Source: Agelaius tricolor
Lineage: Eukaryota; Chordata; Aves; Passeriformes; Icteridae
Direction: 5' to 3'
NCBI GenBank assembly: GCA_023055355.1
Contig: JALJCS010000001.1
Span: 46,939,381 to 47,003,380, forward strand
DNA: 64,000 nt
Part shown: one piece after another, positions 41,280 through 53,900 of the stretch
Position numbering within the stretch: position 1 is the first letter of the stretch
Layout: each line of letters opens with the position of its first letter
Translations under genes and position numbers: made by a program
The notes under the pieces: generated by a model
Told to the model about the DNA's origin: nothing
The model's database searches: none
Seen by the model: the letters and a program-made list of their open reading frames with translations, nothing else

Positions 41280-43500
41280 ACAAACTGAGAGACATGAGAA
41301 ACTTTGCAAATGTGCTTAAATAACTCAAATAGACAATAGGTTTATATTGCAAATAGAGTATGTTGAAATAAACTCAGTGTGGAATCTTGCAGCATTGGAA
41401 TTAGGGATGATATTTCCAATTACACTGGCATTTATTATTTCCCAACTCCCAGATTTTTACAAGTAAGCACACATTTTTATTTCAACTTCTCAGAAAAGCT
41501 TTTCCTCATTTTTGTGAAAGAAAAGACAAGTATTGTTAAGTAGAAGACCCTAGGAAAACACTGATTCATCTAAGTACTATGATTTGAAAATTATTTCTAG
41601 CAATTAAAAATAGGTGGTATACCTTTTTGAAGAAGGTCACAGGAATGCAACAGTACAAACTCATTTCTGCTGACACTTTGTATCTCAGAAATTTTTTCCT
41701 CTGGTGCACTAATGATTTTTTTTTTGCCCTTGTCTGACACATTTTACCTCTACCTTGGCAGGAAAAGTCATTTTCTCCTGTGAGTAAATGAGTGATAGAG
41801 AATAGATGAAAGGGCAGAAATGTGCAAGTGCCATCAAAACCCTCATTTTTGATTTTTAATATGCTGCAGCTGGTGGTGTGGAGTGTTTCTCTTGCAGTTG
41901 AAAGCACAGCCAGCATGGGAATATTGATAGGTTTACATGAATCCTAAAGAGTCACAGCTTATTTGTATTCACCAATAATGTAGAGCTTGGAGGATATTGC
42001 CTCCATGGATACATTTTCAGCTAGAAAAATTGTGAAGCAACAGCAAGGATTAGTGAAAGGGATTGATGGGGACACAGAGACATTTGGAAAAGCGAGCTCA
42101 GGTCAAAAGAGGCTACAGTGAGATTTAAGTGTTACTCTCTATTTCAAAAGCTCAGGCAAACATTAATACATATCCAAGCAACTGTGATTCAACACAGTCC
42201 CTCATGAATACATTTTGCCTTTCGAGTCTTACCAGTATTCTGGCAACAATTAATATTCTGAAGTGTCAGTAGTTAATATTACTTCTTTCAAAATCTTTGA
42301 ATCCCTTTATTAATTTTATTAATTTATAATTTATCCATAACTTCAGCAGAAATGCAGATATTCTTAATCTCTGAAATCGGGCCACATTTGCTGAGGAAGG
42401 ATTTTTGGATTTTTGAAAAAGCTGGAGACACTGGGTGCTAAATGCCTGTTCAAAGTCAACAGGCACTTTTCAGTGATGGATAAGTATACCAATGCTTTAA
42501 TTTTCATTAATTATTCAGTTAGAAAATTTAGAAAATTTGGCACACAGTATTGAGAATGTCAGGGAAATCCTTCACAATTTTGATGATAAATCCACAGTAC
42601 AGCAAAAAAATCTAGAAAATCCTGCTGTGTTCTGTATTGATGATGTGCATAATTATAGCAGCTCAGGTGCATTCCTACACTGCTCAAAGTTGCCCGTCTA
42701 GTGCTACCAGTACTACATTGCAAGTGTTTGACCTCCTGAAGATCCAGGTTTTCCAAATGTTAACACAACATTAAGATGTTCACTTTCCTAATAACATTGC
42801 TATATCCCTTGCCTTTAGTTCTCAATAAAATATCAATATCACTTCCAAGGAAAAAATATAAAGAAGCCATCTGGGATGTGGACTCCAGGTCTCTTGTGGT
42901 ATTTCAGCATGGAGCCACTTGAGCAGCCAGCTTGTTTCCTTCCAGATGCCCTCTGCCCCTGTATTTCAGGTGACACAGATAAATCCAGTGTATTTTCCTT
43001 GTGCCCATGGGTTTGCTGAAATACCATAAACTCCTCCTCCTCCAGCAACCACTGGTAGCAAGGAGATGTTGAGGCTCCCATCTAACACCATTGACTGATG
43101 TGAGTTTAAGCCTGGGAATGAGTTCTTTTTCTCATCTGTCACTTTTAATTTCTAACTGCTTTATTGAGATTCAGGTCTCCCTGCCTCCTTTCTCTCATAA
43201 AATGATACTGAATCAGAGAGGTCCCGTGCAATGACTTCTTCAGGAGCAAGCATGGTGGATTAGCTTTGTCTGCAGCAGCTTGGGTGGCAGAAAGCAAGAC
43301 TTGACTCAGAAGCCCGTGTATTTATCTGTCATCACCTGGCTCTGGCTCACAGCTTCACTGGCTTTGCCAAAATGCTTGGTCTCTTTGGAAACCTGATTCT
43401 CATTTTAGCTCAGTTCCTCATGCTACCATACCAAGCATCTGCGATCAGATCTCACGTCTCAGCTGAAATGGTATAGAAGTGATGTAAGTGGGTGAGGGAT

Positions 43501-43531
43501 TTATGTATTTATTTAACAAATAAATACATAA
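43501..43531. repeat. Perfect 14-bp inverted repeat, 3-base loop
   Basis: Arm 43501-43514 (TTATGTATTTATTT) and arm 43518-43531 are perfect reverse complements around AAC. It is AT-rich and would form a tight hairpin in single-stranded DNA or RNA. No gene context gives it a role. Confidence 0.9.
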
Positions 43532-46500
43532 GCGTGGGTTTCCTGAAAGCCTGGGCGGCAGTGTGGCTTCTTCCTTCTCTTCACTAAGATCATCACTAGC
43601 ACTTTTGTTGTCAGACATAGGAGAAATAAGACATTGATTTGTTTATAATATATGCCAAAACAACTCCATGCGCTTGTCTTGTTCTGATATAAAATTCTGA
43701 TATTAACAGAACCTTTGGTCTTCTCTTCCTACTCTTCGAATCTGTATTTCTGCCATGACAAACAAAAAATTTCAATTCTTAGGGAAGTGGCATTTTTCCA
43801 GCCATTTTAAAGCAATTCTTTCTCTTGAGCAATTCATTGCTGAAGAGGCTTTCTTCTGTGGAAGAGGGTTACAAGCCCCAGCTGTCCTTAACCTGTTCAG
43901 TCCATTATACCTGGACTTCTCTCCTGACTACGTGTGGTTGTAATAACCTTTCTCATAGCCATGAGAGCACCATAGGAAGGAGAACTGATGACAGAGAATT
44001 GCTGCTCCAGCTAATGGAAATGCCTTTTTCCTTCCAGTAATTCTGTTGCTACTTTCAGTTACGAGAATCGTTATCCCAAAGGACGGATTGCCTGCATGCC
44101 CCGCCTGCTTTACCTGCTGACTTCAGGTTCCCATAAGGAGTTACAACATTGCACTATCACATATCTTTGTATTGTGTTTTATAATTTGTGTCCCTTTTAT
44201 CTTTATCTAGACTGGTTTTGCTTGTGCAGTGAAATTTCATGCAGGAGCTTTTAGCACACAAGCATTCACAAGCATGTGCAGTTAGTGGTGACCATTCCAC
44301 TCTTTGCCTGGTACCCCTGCCCTGGATGCAAACCCTAGGCCCTACTCATTCTCTCCAAAGGACATGCCCTGGCCCACAGGACAGTTTTTTAAGAACATAG
44401 TGACACTGCAGTACACGCTTCTTGCTGAACACAAGGATCCAGCTCACAAGTCCTGCAAACTGAGTTTGAAACACCTCTGAGAGCTGTTACTCAGTTCGTG
44501 CAGGAAAACAAAAGACAAAGCCTGCACTGGTCTTTCTATAGCAAATCTTTATTTCTGCAAGAAAAGTAGCAAGAAGGTACCAATAGCAGCAAGTGAGGTT
44601 TAAATTTGTCCTCTTCTCTGATGTCCAACAGTAGAAATCCAAAACCATTTTATCTTCTCTGGAGTCTGTCCATGGATTGCTGCAGATACTTACCTAATTA
44701 AGACTACTCAGTCCTAGGAGCTTTTACCCAGATCTGTCCCTGTAGGACTGCCAAGAAAGATTAAAGGAACAACAAACAAAATACCCTCCTGAGTGGCAAC
44801 CAAATAGAGAATTCTTTTCTGATTCTAAAAAATAATTGGTCGGCTAGACCCACAGCAGCCTAGAAGTAGAGCTCCCTGGCAAATCAAAGCATAAAAGTGG
44901 GGCAGCTGGAAGATTCAGATGAATGGAAGGAAATAATGCTTCATTATTCTCCTTTTTTGAAGCAATGAGACTTTGTGAAAAGATGTGCAGCATGTATCCC
45001 TACTCTTAGTTCAAGCATGAAAATACTTCTGACCTTGTAGAGCAAGAGATATTTTTTCCAGGTACAGATTCTCTTTCTTCTAGCTTTCCTCTTTGTTTCT
45101 GAAAATAGCATATTATATTTGCCATTTGAGCAACCCTGTCAAAGCTAGGAGAAATATTTTCCTTCTAATTTATGTAGGACTCCTGATTTTAAGTCTTTTT
45201 TTTTTGCTTCTCCTAGGCTGTAATGGGTTTACAAAATGCAGGCTTTATAGGCTTGAAAGAAAAAATGCAAACAATCATGAGTCCACTCAACCTTCTTATT
45301 TTAGAAGCAAAATCCTGTTACTTAGATAGCAACCTTTACAACTAATGTAATTATATCTCCATGTCTTTCTATTTGCCATGTACAGAATGCCCAGATCCTC
45401 AGAAACAGAAACAAAGAGAGACTGCAGAGTACCATGACTGTTTTAGCTAGATAGTGAATAGAAAACTTGTAGTGTAATAGATGAAAACATTGCTGGATTT
45501 AAAATTTTTTGTTGTTGTTGTTGATGGAGTGATCCTAAAATTTTAGAATTGTGTAGACAAAGCCCTTCAAAGATATAGTTCAAGATCCTTCATTTTACAA
45601 AGTTGCATATACAAAAGTTGAGGAATGCCTGTGATTTACTAAATTCAGTTTTGCAGTACCCCTTGAAGGGAAGGTGATGTTATTTTAAAGATCTGCATGC
45701 ATCACTCCTCCTGTATCGTATAGAGATCCTGAGACAGAATTAGGAATACATTGACTTCGACATCTAACTTTCTTAACCTTGAGTCCTTCATTTTCCCTCC
45801 TCAGCCTTATGCCTCTTTTACTACAAAACTCCTAAAACCATCAGACAAGAGGGTCTTAAAGAAATCAATACTCTATGGTGTAACTGCAGTGAATTGCTGG
45901 AGCAGATCCATTTTGCACACAGAATAAAATCACTGCCTTGTTAATGTGTATTCTCTATACTAGCACTGATTTTTTAAAACTGTAGTTCAAAACCTTCAAA
46001 TTATAGGGATACATCTCAAATGAGCAGAAAAGGAGATAGTCAAGCAAACCTAGTTAAATCTTAGTAGGAAGAGGACCCTGTCATGAGGGCTACCATCAGG
46101 CATTTATGTAGAATAGCTAAAATTTGTTTTTTCCTTAGTGCCTCCTCCCTCTCTGTCAGTCTGCTCTCATTGGAGATGTCTCCATTTAGTGACATGCCCA
46201 CTTGGGCACATCTTTCCTCTGTTAACTCAAAAGAATGAACAACCACAAGAAACCCACAAGCCCTGCAAACAAAGCCTAAAGAAGGAGCACAGCATTGGAG
46301 CATTATTTGATTACTTGTCTGTATCTCACTAAAGAACAATTGCTTGCATGCATTAAAATCCACAGTGCCTGCCACTATCGATTTCCCAAAGACTTTACAA
46401 ATTCCTGGCAGCATGCATAAAGGGGGTTGAAGTTTGGAATGGGCAATTTTGATTAATCTACAGAATTCCACTAGGACTTGCAGATGTGTCTATTCCAATG

Positions 46501-46896
46501 GGGAAGAAAAAAAAAATTTAAGTTAAACTACATCAGGGAAAACAGTTTTCTGCAAATTGGCTCCTAGTTTGATTGAGACCAGTACTTGAATGACATGCAT
46601 TTACTTTATCTGCTGTCCTTATCAAGGAATAGACATAATTTGGTTTGTAATTTCTATGTATAAGACAAAGGCTTTATGAGAGACTGGTTAAGATTTTGTT
46701 GCAAAGTCCAGACTTTTGCTTCCGCATAACTATTGTGCCACCTAGTGAGGGTTAAACTGCACTTTTAAATAGATGGAAAGATTGACTTTAAACATACTGG
46801 TGAATAAAGAAACAATTTATTAAAATATTTTGAGGAACATGTTGCAACAAAAAGTATCTACCCTTTTTTCTTCATTTTTTTACCAAGGTGTTTCAT

Positions 46897-46946
46897 TGTT
46901 TCAGCCATAAAATAGCATTTATGTTTCAGCCATAAAATAGCATTTT
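46897..46946 (+). repeat. 25-bp tandem duplication
   Basis: Two adjacent copies (46897-46921 and 46922-46946) of a unit containing GTTTCAGCCATAAAATAGCA differ only at the last base. The near identity suggests a recent slippage or duplication event. Confidence 0.95.
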
Positions 46947-49900
46947 GTTTGCACGTGTATTAAAGAAATTTAATACATAAAAAGGATGCATACAGAACTC
47001 TTTACTTCCCCAGCAATAAATCTATTCCAATAAATTACTAGCACAGTTCATAAGTTTATCAGTGTGAAAAGATATCCCCAAATCTCAGATTATAAGAATT
47101 TCCATTTTGTAAAACAAATAAATACACTGAAAATGTTATTTTCTGACCAACTGTGATAACTTGGAACATTATTATGATTGCATGCTTTAAGGCATTATTT
47201 AGACAAAATAATAAGCAGTGTTTTATGTTAAAATCATAGCATTCTGACACAAAGTTGCTCATAAAATTTCCTTTTCCATAGAAATAGTTTGTGTCCAAAA
47301 AGATATGTAGACTTCATTAGCCAGTAGCTTTTTCTTAGTGATTTCTCTTCTCTAGCTGAAACCTCTCAACAGGGTGGTGATTTTTTTTTCTTTCACTTTT
47401 TAAGTAAACCATCTGTCCTGTGTGGGAGTATTGGGTTTGCCACAGTAGATAGCAGTAATATTTCAATCACCAGAGCCGATAACAGTTAAGTTCCCTTAAT
47501 AGAGAATTTCCTAGCATTTTTCAAGTCACTTTCCTGCATCTTATATTAAGTTGCCACATTATCCATCATCAAGAAAAGCCAAAGTAGATAGTCTGCTCTT
47601 TTAATACTTGCATGCAGTGCCATACTTACAGTAGAAAACCCAGTGGTCAGCAATAGTCCAATTTAGAAACATTCAGATTCTCTGACACTCCAGGGAAGTT
47701 CAAATTCATGTTTTTTAACACATTTAAATGATGCATGTTAGAGATCTTTTGTATAACAGGACCTGACACCAGGTAAATGTGACATTGTATCCAGAGACTT
47801 GGATAGCGCTATGCCAGACCTTGATGGAAACACAAACATTTTTATAATTTTCACTCAATGAACAATGGAATGGAGCTCATCTTCTTTCAACACTTTTTGT
47901 TACAAAATGTCTGAGATTCAGCTCTAAGCTGAGAGAAAATGAAATTAGTTTCTGAAGGTAAAAAACATATTGTTTGGAAAAGCAAAAGTTGTGGTTTGAG
48001 GGGGCTTTTTTTATAGTTCTGTTGTTGTTGTTTGGGCTATTTCTTTTCCCACTATGAGAAAGATTTCCAGAAAAAAAAAATTTCCATTTTCTGGTTTCAG
48101 GGCTTGACAGACATTTTGTCATTTCATTTTCTTGCAGACAAATGAAATTGAAAAGATTGTGTCAGGTGTCAGGTGAGCTTCTTTAGAGCTCAGTTTCCAG
48201 GCTCTCTGAATTTTTTGATACTTGAAAAGTGTTTGTACAGTGTTTTGGTTTTCTCTGGAGGTGTATTGTGTATTGAGCAAACAAAAAGCAGAAGTTTCTT
48301 TCTTTTTAAGGCATAATCAGTTGATTACTTCATTTTAAAGCAGTAGCATTTAAGACAGTAAAGAGGTTTGCCTCTGAGGTTTGTTGTTCCCTGTGAAGGT
48401 TCTTAATGGCTAGTATTCACATTAAATATGGAATTTAAATGCATACAAGTATTACTAAAAGTAGGGCAGGACTGGAAATATAACAGCTTTTTTTTTTTTT
48501 TTCCTTATCTAGATATGATACCAAGCTCTTGTCAATATCAATATGCTCAAATATGATTATTTTTATAAAGGACTATGCCATTTCAGTAAAAGAGGAGAAA
48601 TCATTACAAGGCCTGATTTTTTTTTCTCTTTAGACACTATTTTTCCATGTTGATTCAAGGCATTCTGGCATTTAACAACATCTGGGAAAATGATATAATT
48701 AAGCCTAAGAGTTCCCATTACTTTATTTTGCATAGTGAAAATTTTAATTTGATTTTAAATACCTCATTGGGAGGATTATCTATGGAGTCAATGGACAGTA
48801 CTTCATAAAGAGAGAGCTGAAAATCTAGATCACAACTCTGATCCAACATTATACTAATGAACAAAATATTAATCAATTCTGGGTTCAAAAGTGCATGCAT
48901 AATAAAAGACTGAAACGAAATCTTTAAGATGAAGGTTTTATTCAAAGGGAAAATATGCACTACTCACAAATAGAGGAGATGATTGAATAGCAATGTAATG
49001 TATTCTTCTTTCATTTAAATCTAATACCTTATTTATATTCAGTGTAGTAATAAATCCTTTTTCCAAACTTTCCTGTCCCTACATACCTGCAAAGTCAGTT
49101 TGCAGTGGTTTGCTCAAAGTGAGTAAAACTCTTAGTATTTGTAATTCTTACTAACTTCAGGCTGCCTGTCTGTTTCCTCCAATGTCAATTAGACAGATGG
49201 GGTGTAATTCTAATAAAGCTCACTGAAACTGCCCAGAATTTATATAATTTCCTCTCTTTATAGAATTGTACCTCATAGATTTAACTGAGCTGATAGTCAA
49301 TATTTACTGTAATCTTAATTAGGCAAGACTTGATTTGCTCTTGTTTTCAGGCATTTGAAAACTCTAGACATGTCCAGACTCAGGCTTTTGAATATTTCGC
49401 CTTGTTCTGTATGAATTGTTTAGACAATAACCAATATGTTATTGGTGCACTTGTCCAAGAAAGACAAGTGCCTTTCCTTTGGCAAGTCTGCTGCTGCTAC
49501 ATGTGAGAAACCTGCACTGCCCTGAGGCTTGTCACAGGTGAGATCAGTAGCTCATTTCTGAAACTTCTGGGAATCATTTTAGAGGATTTCAAGATAGGAT
49601 TATTTTGAAACTGAAATTCATGGTTTGAATGAGTATTGGGTCATGGAGTAAATAAATAATAAATAGCACAGAAACACTTATTCAGTAAATCTGTGAAAAT
49701 CACTGTCCTTTGACTATGCCAACAAGGATGTATGTTTGTTATAGATGGCATATCTGTAAAAAAAAATTATGCAGAAAATTATGCAGGTTGTATAAGAAAT
49801 TCAGTCTTTGATGGAAGTCTTAAATGAGAGAGATCAGAAATGCATATCTGGGTTTTTGCAAAGATGCAACATCTGAAATTTTTCTTCTCTGGCCGACTGG

Positions 49901-50680
49901 CAACAAAGTACTTATTCTTATTTTTGAGACCATGTAAATAAGCAGATGTTTCCACTGAAGTCACTGGCCATTAAAATACATTACTATTCAAAATTATATT
50001 TCTATCGTGATATAAAAACCCTCAGTGAAGGGTTCATAATACAAGAAGTAAGGTGTTTGGAAGAGCAAATTCCATAAAAGCAAACACAGTTTAAGCAATC
50101 ACATCCCCAGAGGATGTGGCAGGCCCAGCTGGGCAATATGAGCATAAGTCTCTCAGTCCTAGTAAAGAAGATGGTAGATGTTTAGCCAAAGCTAACTGGC
50201 CCATTAAGGCACACAAGAGGCTCTTGCCATGGCCCAGCTTTAGAGTGTATTTCTGGGGTGTGCCAGGTACACAGACTCAGTCACTCCCAGTCTGCCATCC
50301 TTAGATGTCCCAGCAGGAACTCTTGAGGTAGCATCCCCTCGCCTCTGCCCCCCAGGAGGGATGCTCCTTTCCTCTGACTGCAGGGCTGCAAGGGAGATGG
50401 ATCAGGTAGCTCGGTGCCATGCCTTGGGTTCTCTATACACTCTTCAATGTAATGAAAAGGATCCATATGATTAGAGAAATGAGTTCCTAAATTGCTCAGG
50501 CTAGACTTCACACTAGCAGCACAAATAGAGTAAGCAAACAATGAGCAAATCTAATTCATTAATTTTAAAGCACTGGCATTTCATTTGGGTGAATTTAGAA
50601 AACAAAATGTATTAATGGATGCAAAATGGAGGAATTTGGGTTGAAGTGTTGCTGGGATATGTTTGACTGAACATTATCTG

Positions 50681-50710
50681 TATCAAGTTGATAGCTATCA
50701 AGTTGATAGC
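50681..50710 (+). repeat. 15-bp tandem repeat with internal palindrome
   Basis: TATCAAGTTGATAGC occurs twice in direct tandem. The junction creates a perfect palindrome, GCTATCAA-G-TTGATAGC, at 50694-50710. Likely a small local duplication. Confidence 0.95.
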
Positions 50711-50770
50711 TAATTAGTGAAAGATATAGTCTTCCCTTATAACAATGTTTGGAATAATGTGACAAAATTA

Positions 50771-50975
50771 TGTGTATATATAGCTGCAGATATATGTGTG
50801 CGTATAGACATAAGTGTATATATACATATATATACATATATTTTGTATATATATGCATATATACACACATATACTTTCATCTGCAGCTCTATATACATAT
50901 ACTCATCACATTATACGTGATTATACATTTGTATGTAGATATACTTATGTGTATATGTACATATGTATATAAGTA
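50771..50975. repeat. TA/CA-rich simple repeat with long inverted repeat
   Basis: Alternating purine-pyrimidine DNA made of TATATA, CATATA and TGTATA words. Within it AGCTGCAGAT (50782-50791) and ATCTGCAGCT (50879-50888) are exact inverted copies flanking an AT/CA core, with partial further pairing (ATATGTGTG on the left against CACACATAT on the right). It could extrude as a roughly 110-base imperfect hairpin. Frames here rich in Y, I and H are repeat translations. Confidence 0.8.
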
Positions 50976-53900
50976 TTTGACAATCTGTTTTTATCTACTG
51001 TGAATGTGCAAGACAGTGGCCAGGATTTTTCCTGGTGTGCTTGATTTCTATGGTTCTGTATTCTCATTCTTCAAAGAAGCTAAACTATATTTAGTGTAAA
51101 GTATTTAATATAAGTGTAATTTAGTCATGGTAAATCTGAGGTTGTGTTCACTGATAATTACACTGTGCTTCCTGTTGCCATATAAACATTCATATGGAAT
51201 CGTTTACTTTGTGCTAGCTTCAACACTAGCTTCAGTTGATATGAGCTACTATAAATATAGAACTCTGAATGCTTTAATCTTCTATTACAAGCTTTTAAAA
51301 TGCTTTATTTTATTTTGAAAAAATACACTGTATTTTGATGAAAAAAAAACAAACAGAAAAAAACCCGCTGTGTGTTTTGAAAAATTGTTATACATAATCT
51401 TGCCAATAATCTTAGGAAAACCTTGTAATTCAAATACATATTTTTATTTTACCAAATAATAGTTTTGGAACAAAGTATATGTGCTAGTTTAGGTAACTGT
51501 TTTAAGCATTCTGAGGGCTTCCTTTCTCTGTGTTAGAAAAGACTTTTATAAATCACTGCATGGAGCTCTCTGCTGTTTAGGCTAATGTGTATATAAGAGC
51601 AGTGCAGAAGAAAATGGAAAAATAAGGGAAGCAATTTTCTTGTCTGTGAAAACAGATGCATTGTGAAATTCTTCAGCCATAAAGGCTTGCTAGTTTTGAG
51701 CTCACAGATAGCCAAGCCCTTAGATTGCCATCTCACTTCCCAGAAAATGCTTCTTCAAGCTCTTTAAAGACAGCAAGAAAATAGAATATAAACCTTCTTG
51801 AATATGAAGGTTTAAAGAAAAAAATTGGGTAAAATGTGGAGTATTCACAAAAGCATTTAATTCTGAAATAAGAAGAGAGAAATTAAATGTACTGAAAATT
51901 TGTGACAGAACTATTACTACTATTTATTCTATTTTGCTTTCTATTTACAGCAATGTGCAAAAAATTAAACTAGTCAAAATTTCAGGCTTTTAAATCTGGA
52001 TTATACACATTCATTGAAATAATTGACCATTTTTGTAGATGCTTTCTCCCACCCTTCCAGTCGGTCTTAGTGGGATATCAAAAATCTCACTCCCTCTGGC
52101 TGGGCAGAGAGCAGGGATGTGCTGGATGGATGTGTATGAAAGTCTATATAGCCATTGCCTGTACTGGGCCTACACTTACCCTGAATAATTCTGGGAAGTG
52201 TACACTGTGTCTGATGATATCTGGCCTGTGCCTTCATAAAAGCAAAAACAAGAACAAAAAGACTCAAACCCACAGGGAATGCCATTACTATGATCTTAGG
52301 TAAGTCATTATATATTCTTAGGCTAAAAGAAGTTTTCTTTGCTACTCCCTGCCTTGAAATTGTAATGTAGTGTATCATACCAATGATTTGTAAATTCTTA
52401 TCATGGCATGTAAACATATAATCATTTCACAGTTTGATATGTTTGCCTCACTCAGGCAGTGCTGCACTGTTTGTTTTACTGAGGTATGTGTGGCTGCTTT
52501 CCCACTTGGTCACACATCATTCTGTCAGAGCTTGGCTTGCTGGGCAGGTGCTGGTGGCTGCACTGCGAATCCTGCTGTCATCTTGTCAAACCCAGGACAC
52601 TCTATCCCTGCAGCACTTATACAGAAAGCAGAAACTGCATGGCAGCTTTGGAAAATGATGGATAATATGGCTTGCCTTGGTTTCCTAAAGGCAAGAAAAT
52701 CCAGTTGTGCTGATCTGGTATGTTGTGGTGGTGGTGGTAGTGATATTTTCTTTTTTTTGTGCAGATGGACATATGGTTAATACATTTTTTTATTGAATTA
52801 AATGGTTCAATTACAGGAGCTTGTAGAAGAGGCAGAATAACAAAAGACCATACTAATCATCCCACTGGCACTTCCATTTTATCAAATAGTGCAGCCATTG
52901 TGAGTTTAGGGTTCCCTCTAATCCCTGTGGAGTTTAAAAAAGCCAAATTACAGGTGCAGGATTGCACTGAACAGCAGGAGACAGATGGTGGGTTGTTCTC
53001 AGTTTCTCCTTTTCCTCAGTTACTGGACTGCTAAGGACTGTTCAGGTTTTCATTGAAACAATGACTTAGAGAAGCTACTTTGAAGTCCAGATGTGAAAGA
53101 ACTGACCTGAGAAAGAAAGAAAGTATTGGTTCCAACACTTCTTCAGTGTGTGAAAGACTGCAGCTGAATTATGATGATCTCAGGATTCTTCATCATGAGC
53201 CTTTTGAATCATGGCATTTCTGAAAGGATTTATCATTACATTTCCATTGGAACTCCATTTCAAAGTCTACAGTTAAATAGAATTCACAATTGGTTAATGG
53301 AGTTACTGATAGATAGTGTGGCATTTGCATATTAATTTTGCAAGATTATTTGTCTCTCTTATCTCTTATGGTATTTGTTTTGGACTTCCAAGGCTAACAC
53401 TCAGATTAGTTCATGGTTGTGTTATACAATGAAAATGGGAACTACTACCTATCTGTTAATTATTTTTATTTCTTAGTAATACCGTTATTTTTTACCATCA
53501 CTTCTAAGTGATTTTTTTTCCTACCTTTTAATGGAAGTTTGATCTCCTTTATTGATATATTCTTCCTGATCTTTTCTCGTGTGCTAGAAGATACCAACTT
53601 GTCTTTTTTTAATGAAAAAGCAGCATAATGATATCATTGCCATCTAAATGTACTTGTCAGAGTTCTCAACCAATACTGGACTGGATTGGCTGTTGCCCTA
53701 CAGAGGTTTCAGAAATTTATGGCTGCAGAGCGGATGCTTTCTGGCTTTCATCCTCTGCTCTCCATCCCCAGTGTGAGTCAAGAAAGGTCTGCACCCTATA
53801 ACATTAATAATTTCTGGCATATATTTAGCAAATATCATTATTTGAGATCTCTCTCATACTATTCTGGTTTTGACCTCATCCTGTCTGACAGCTCTGGAAA

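Larger units (their letters stand above)
41280..50680. other. Non-coding stretch, no gene seen
   Basis: AT-rich DNA with a perfect 14-bp stem inverted repeat at 43501-43531, a 25-bp tandem duplication at 46897-46946 and a T15 run at 48488-48502. The longest open frame is a 136-codon minus-strand frame at 46061-46471 that starts at GTG and has no recognisable domain. No interspersed repeat was confidently recognised. Confidence 0.5.

Noticed and set aside
45535..45595. Possible inverted CR1 tail (TTAGAATTGTGTAGAC and following)
   Set aside because: It faintly resembles the inverted end of CR1, but lacks the repeated ATTCTATG tail and the conserved blocks. Too weak to list.
46061..46471. 136-codon minus-strand open frame
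   Set aside because: It starts at GTG, has a mixed composition with no family resemblance, and a plus-strand frame overlaps it. Treated as chance.
52403..52780. 125-codon plus-strand open frame
   Set aside because: It has an ATG start, but no domain is recognisable and the end is a low-complexity GGTGGTGG tract. No splice or transcript evidence.
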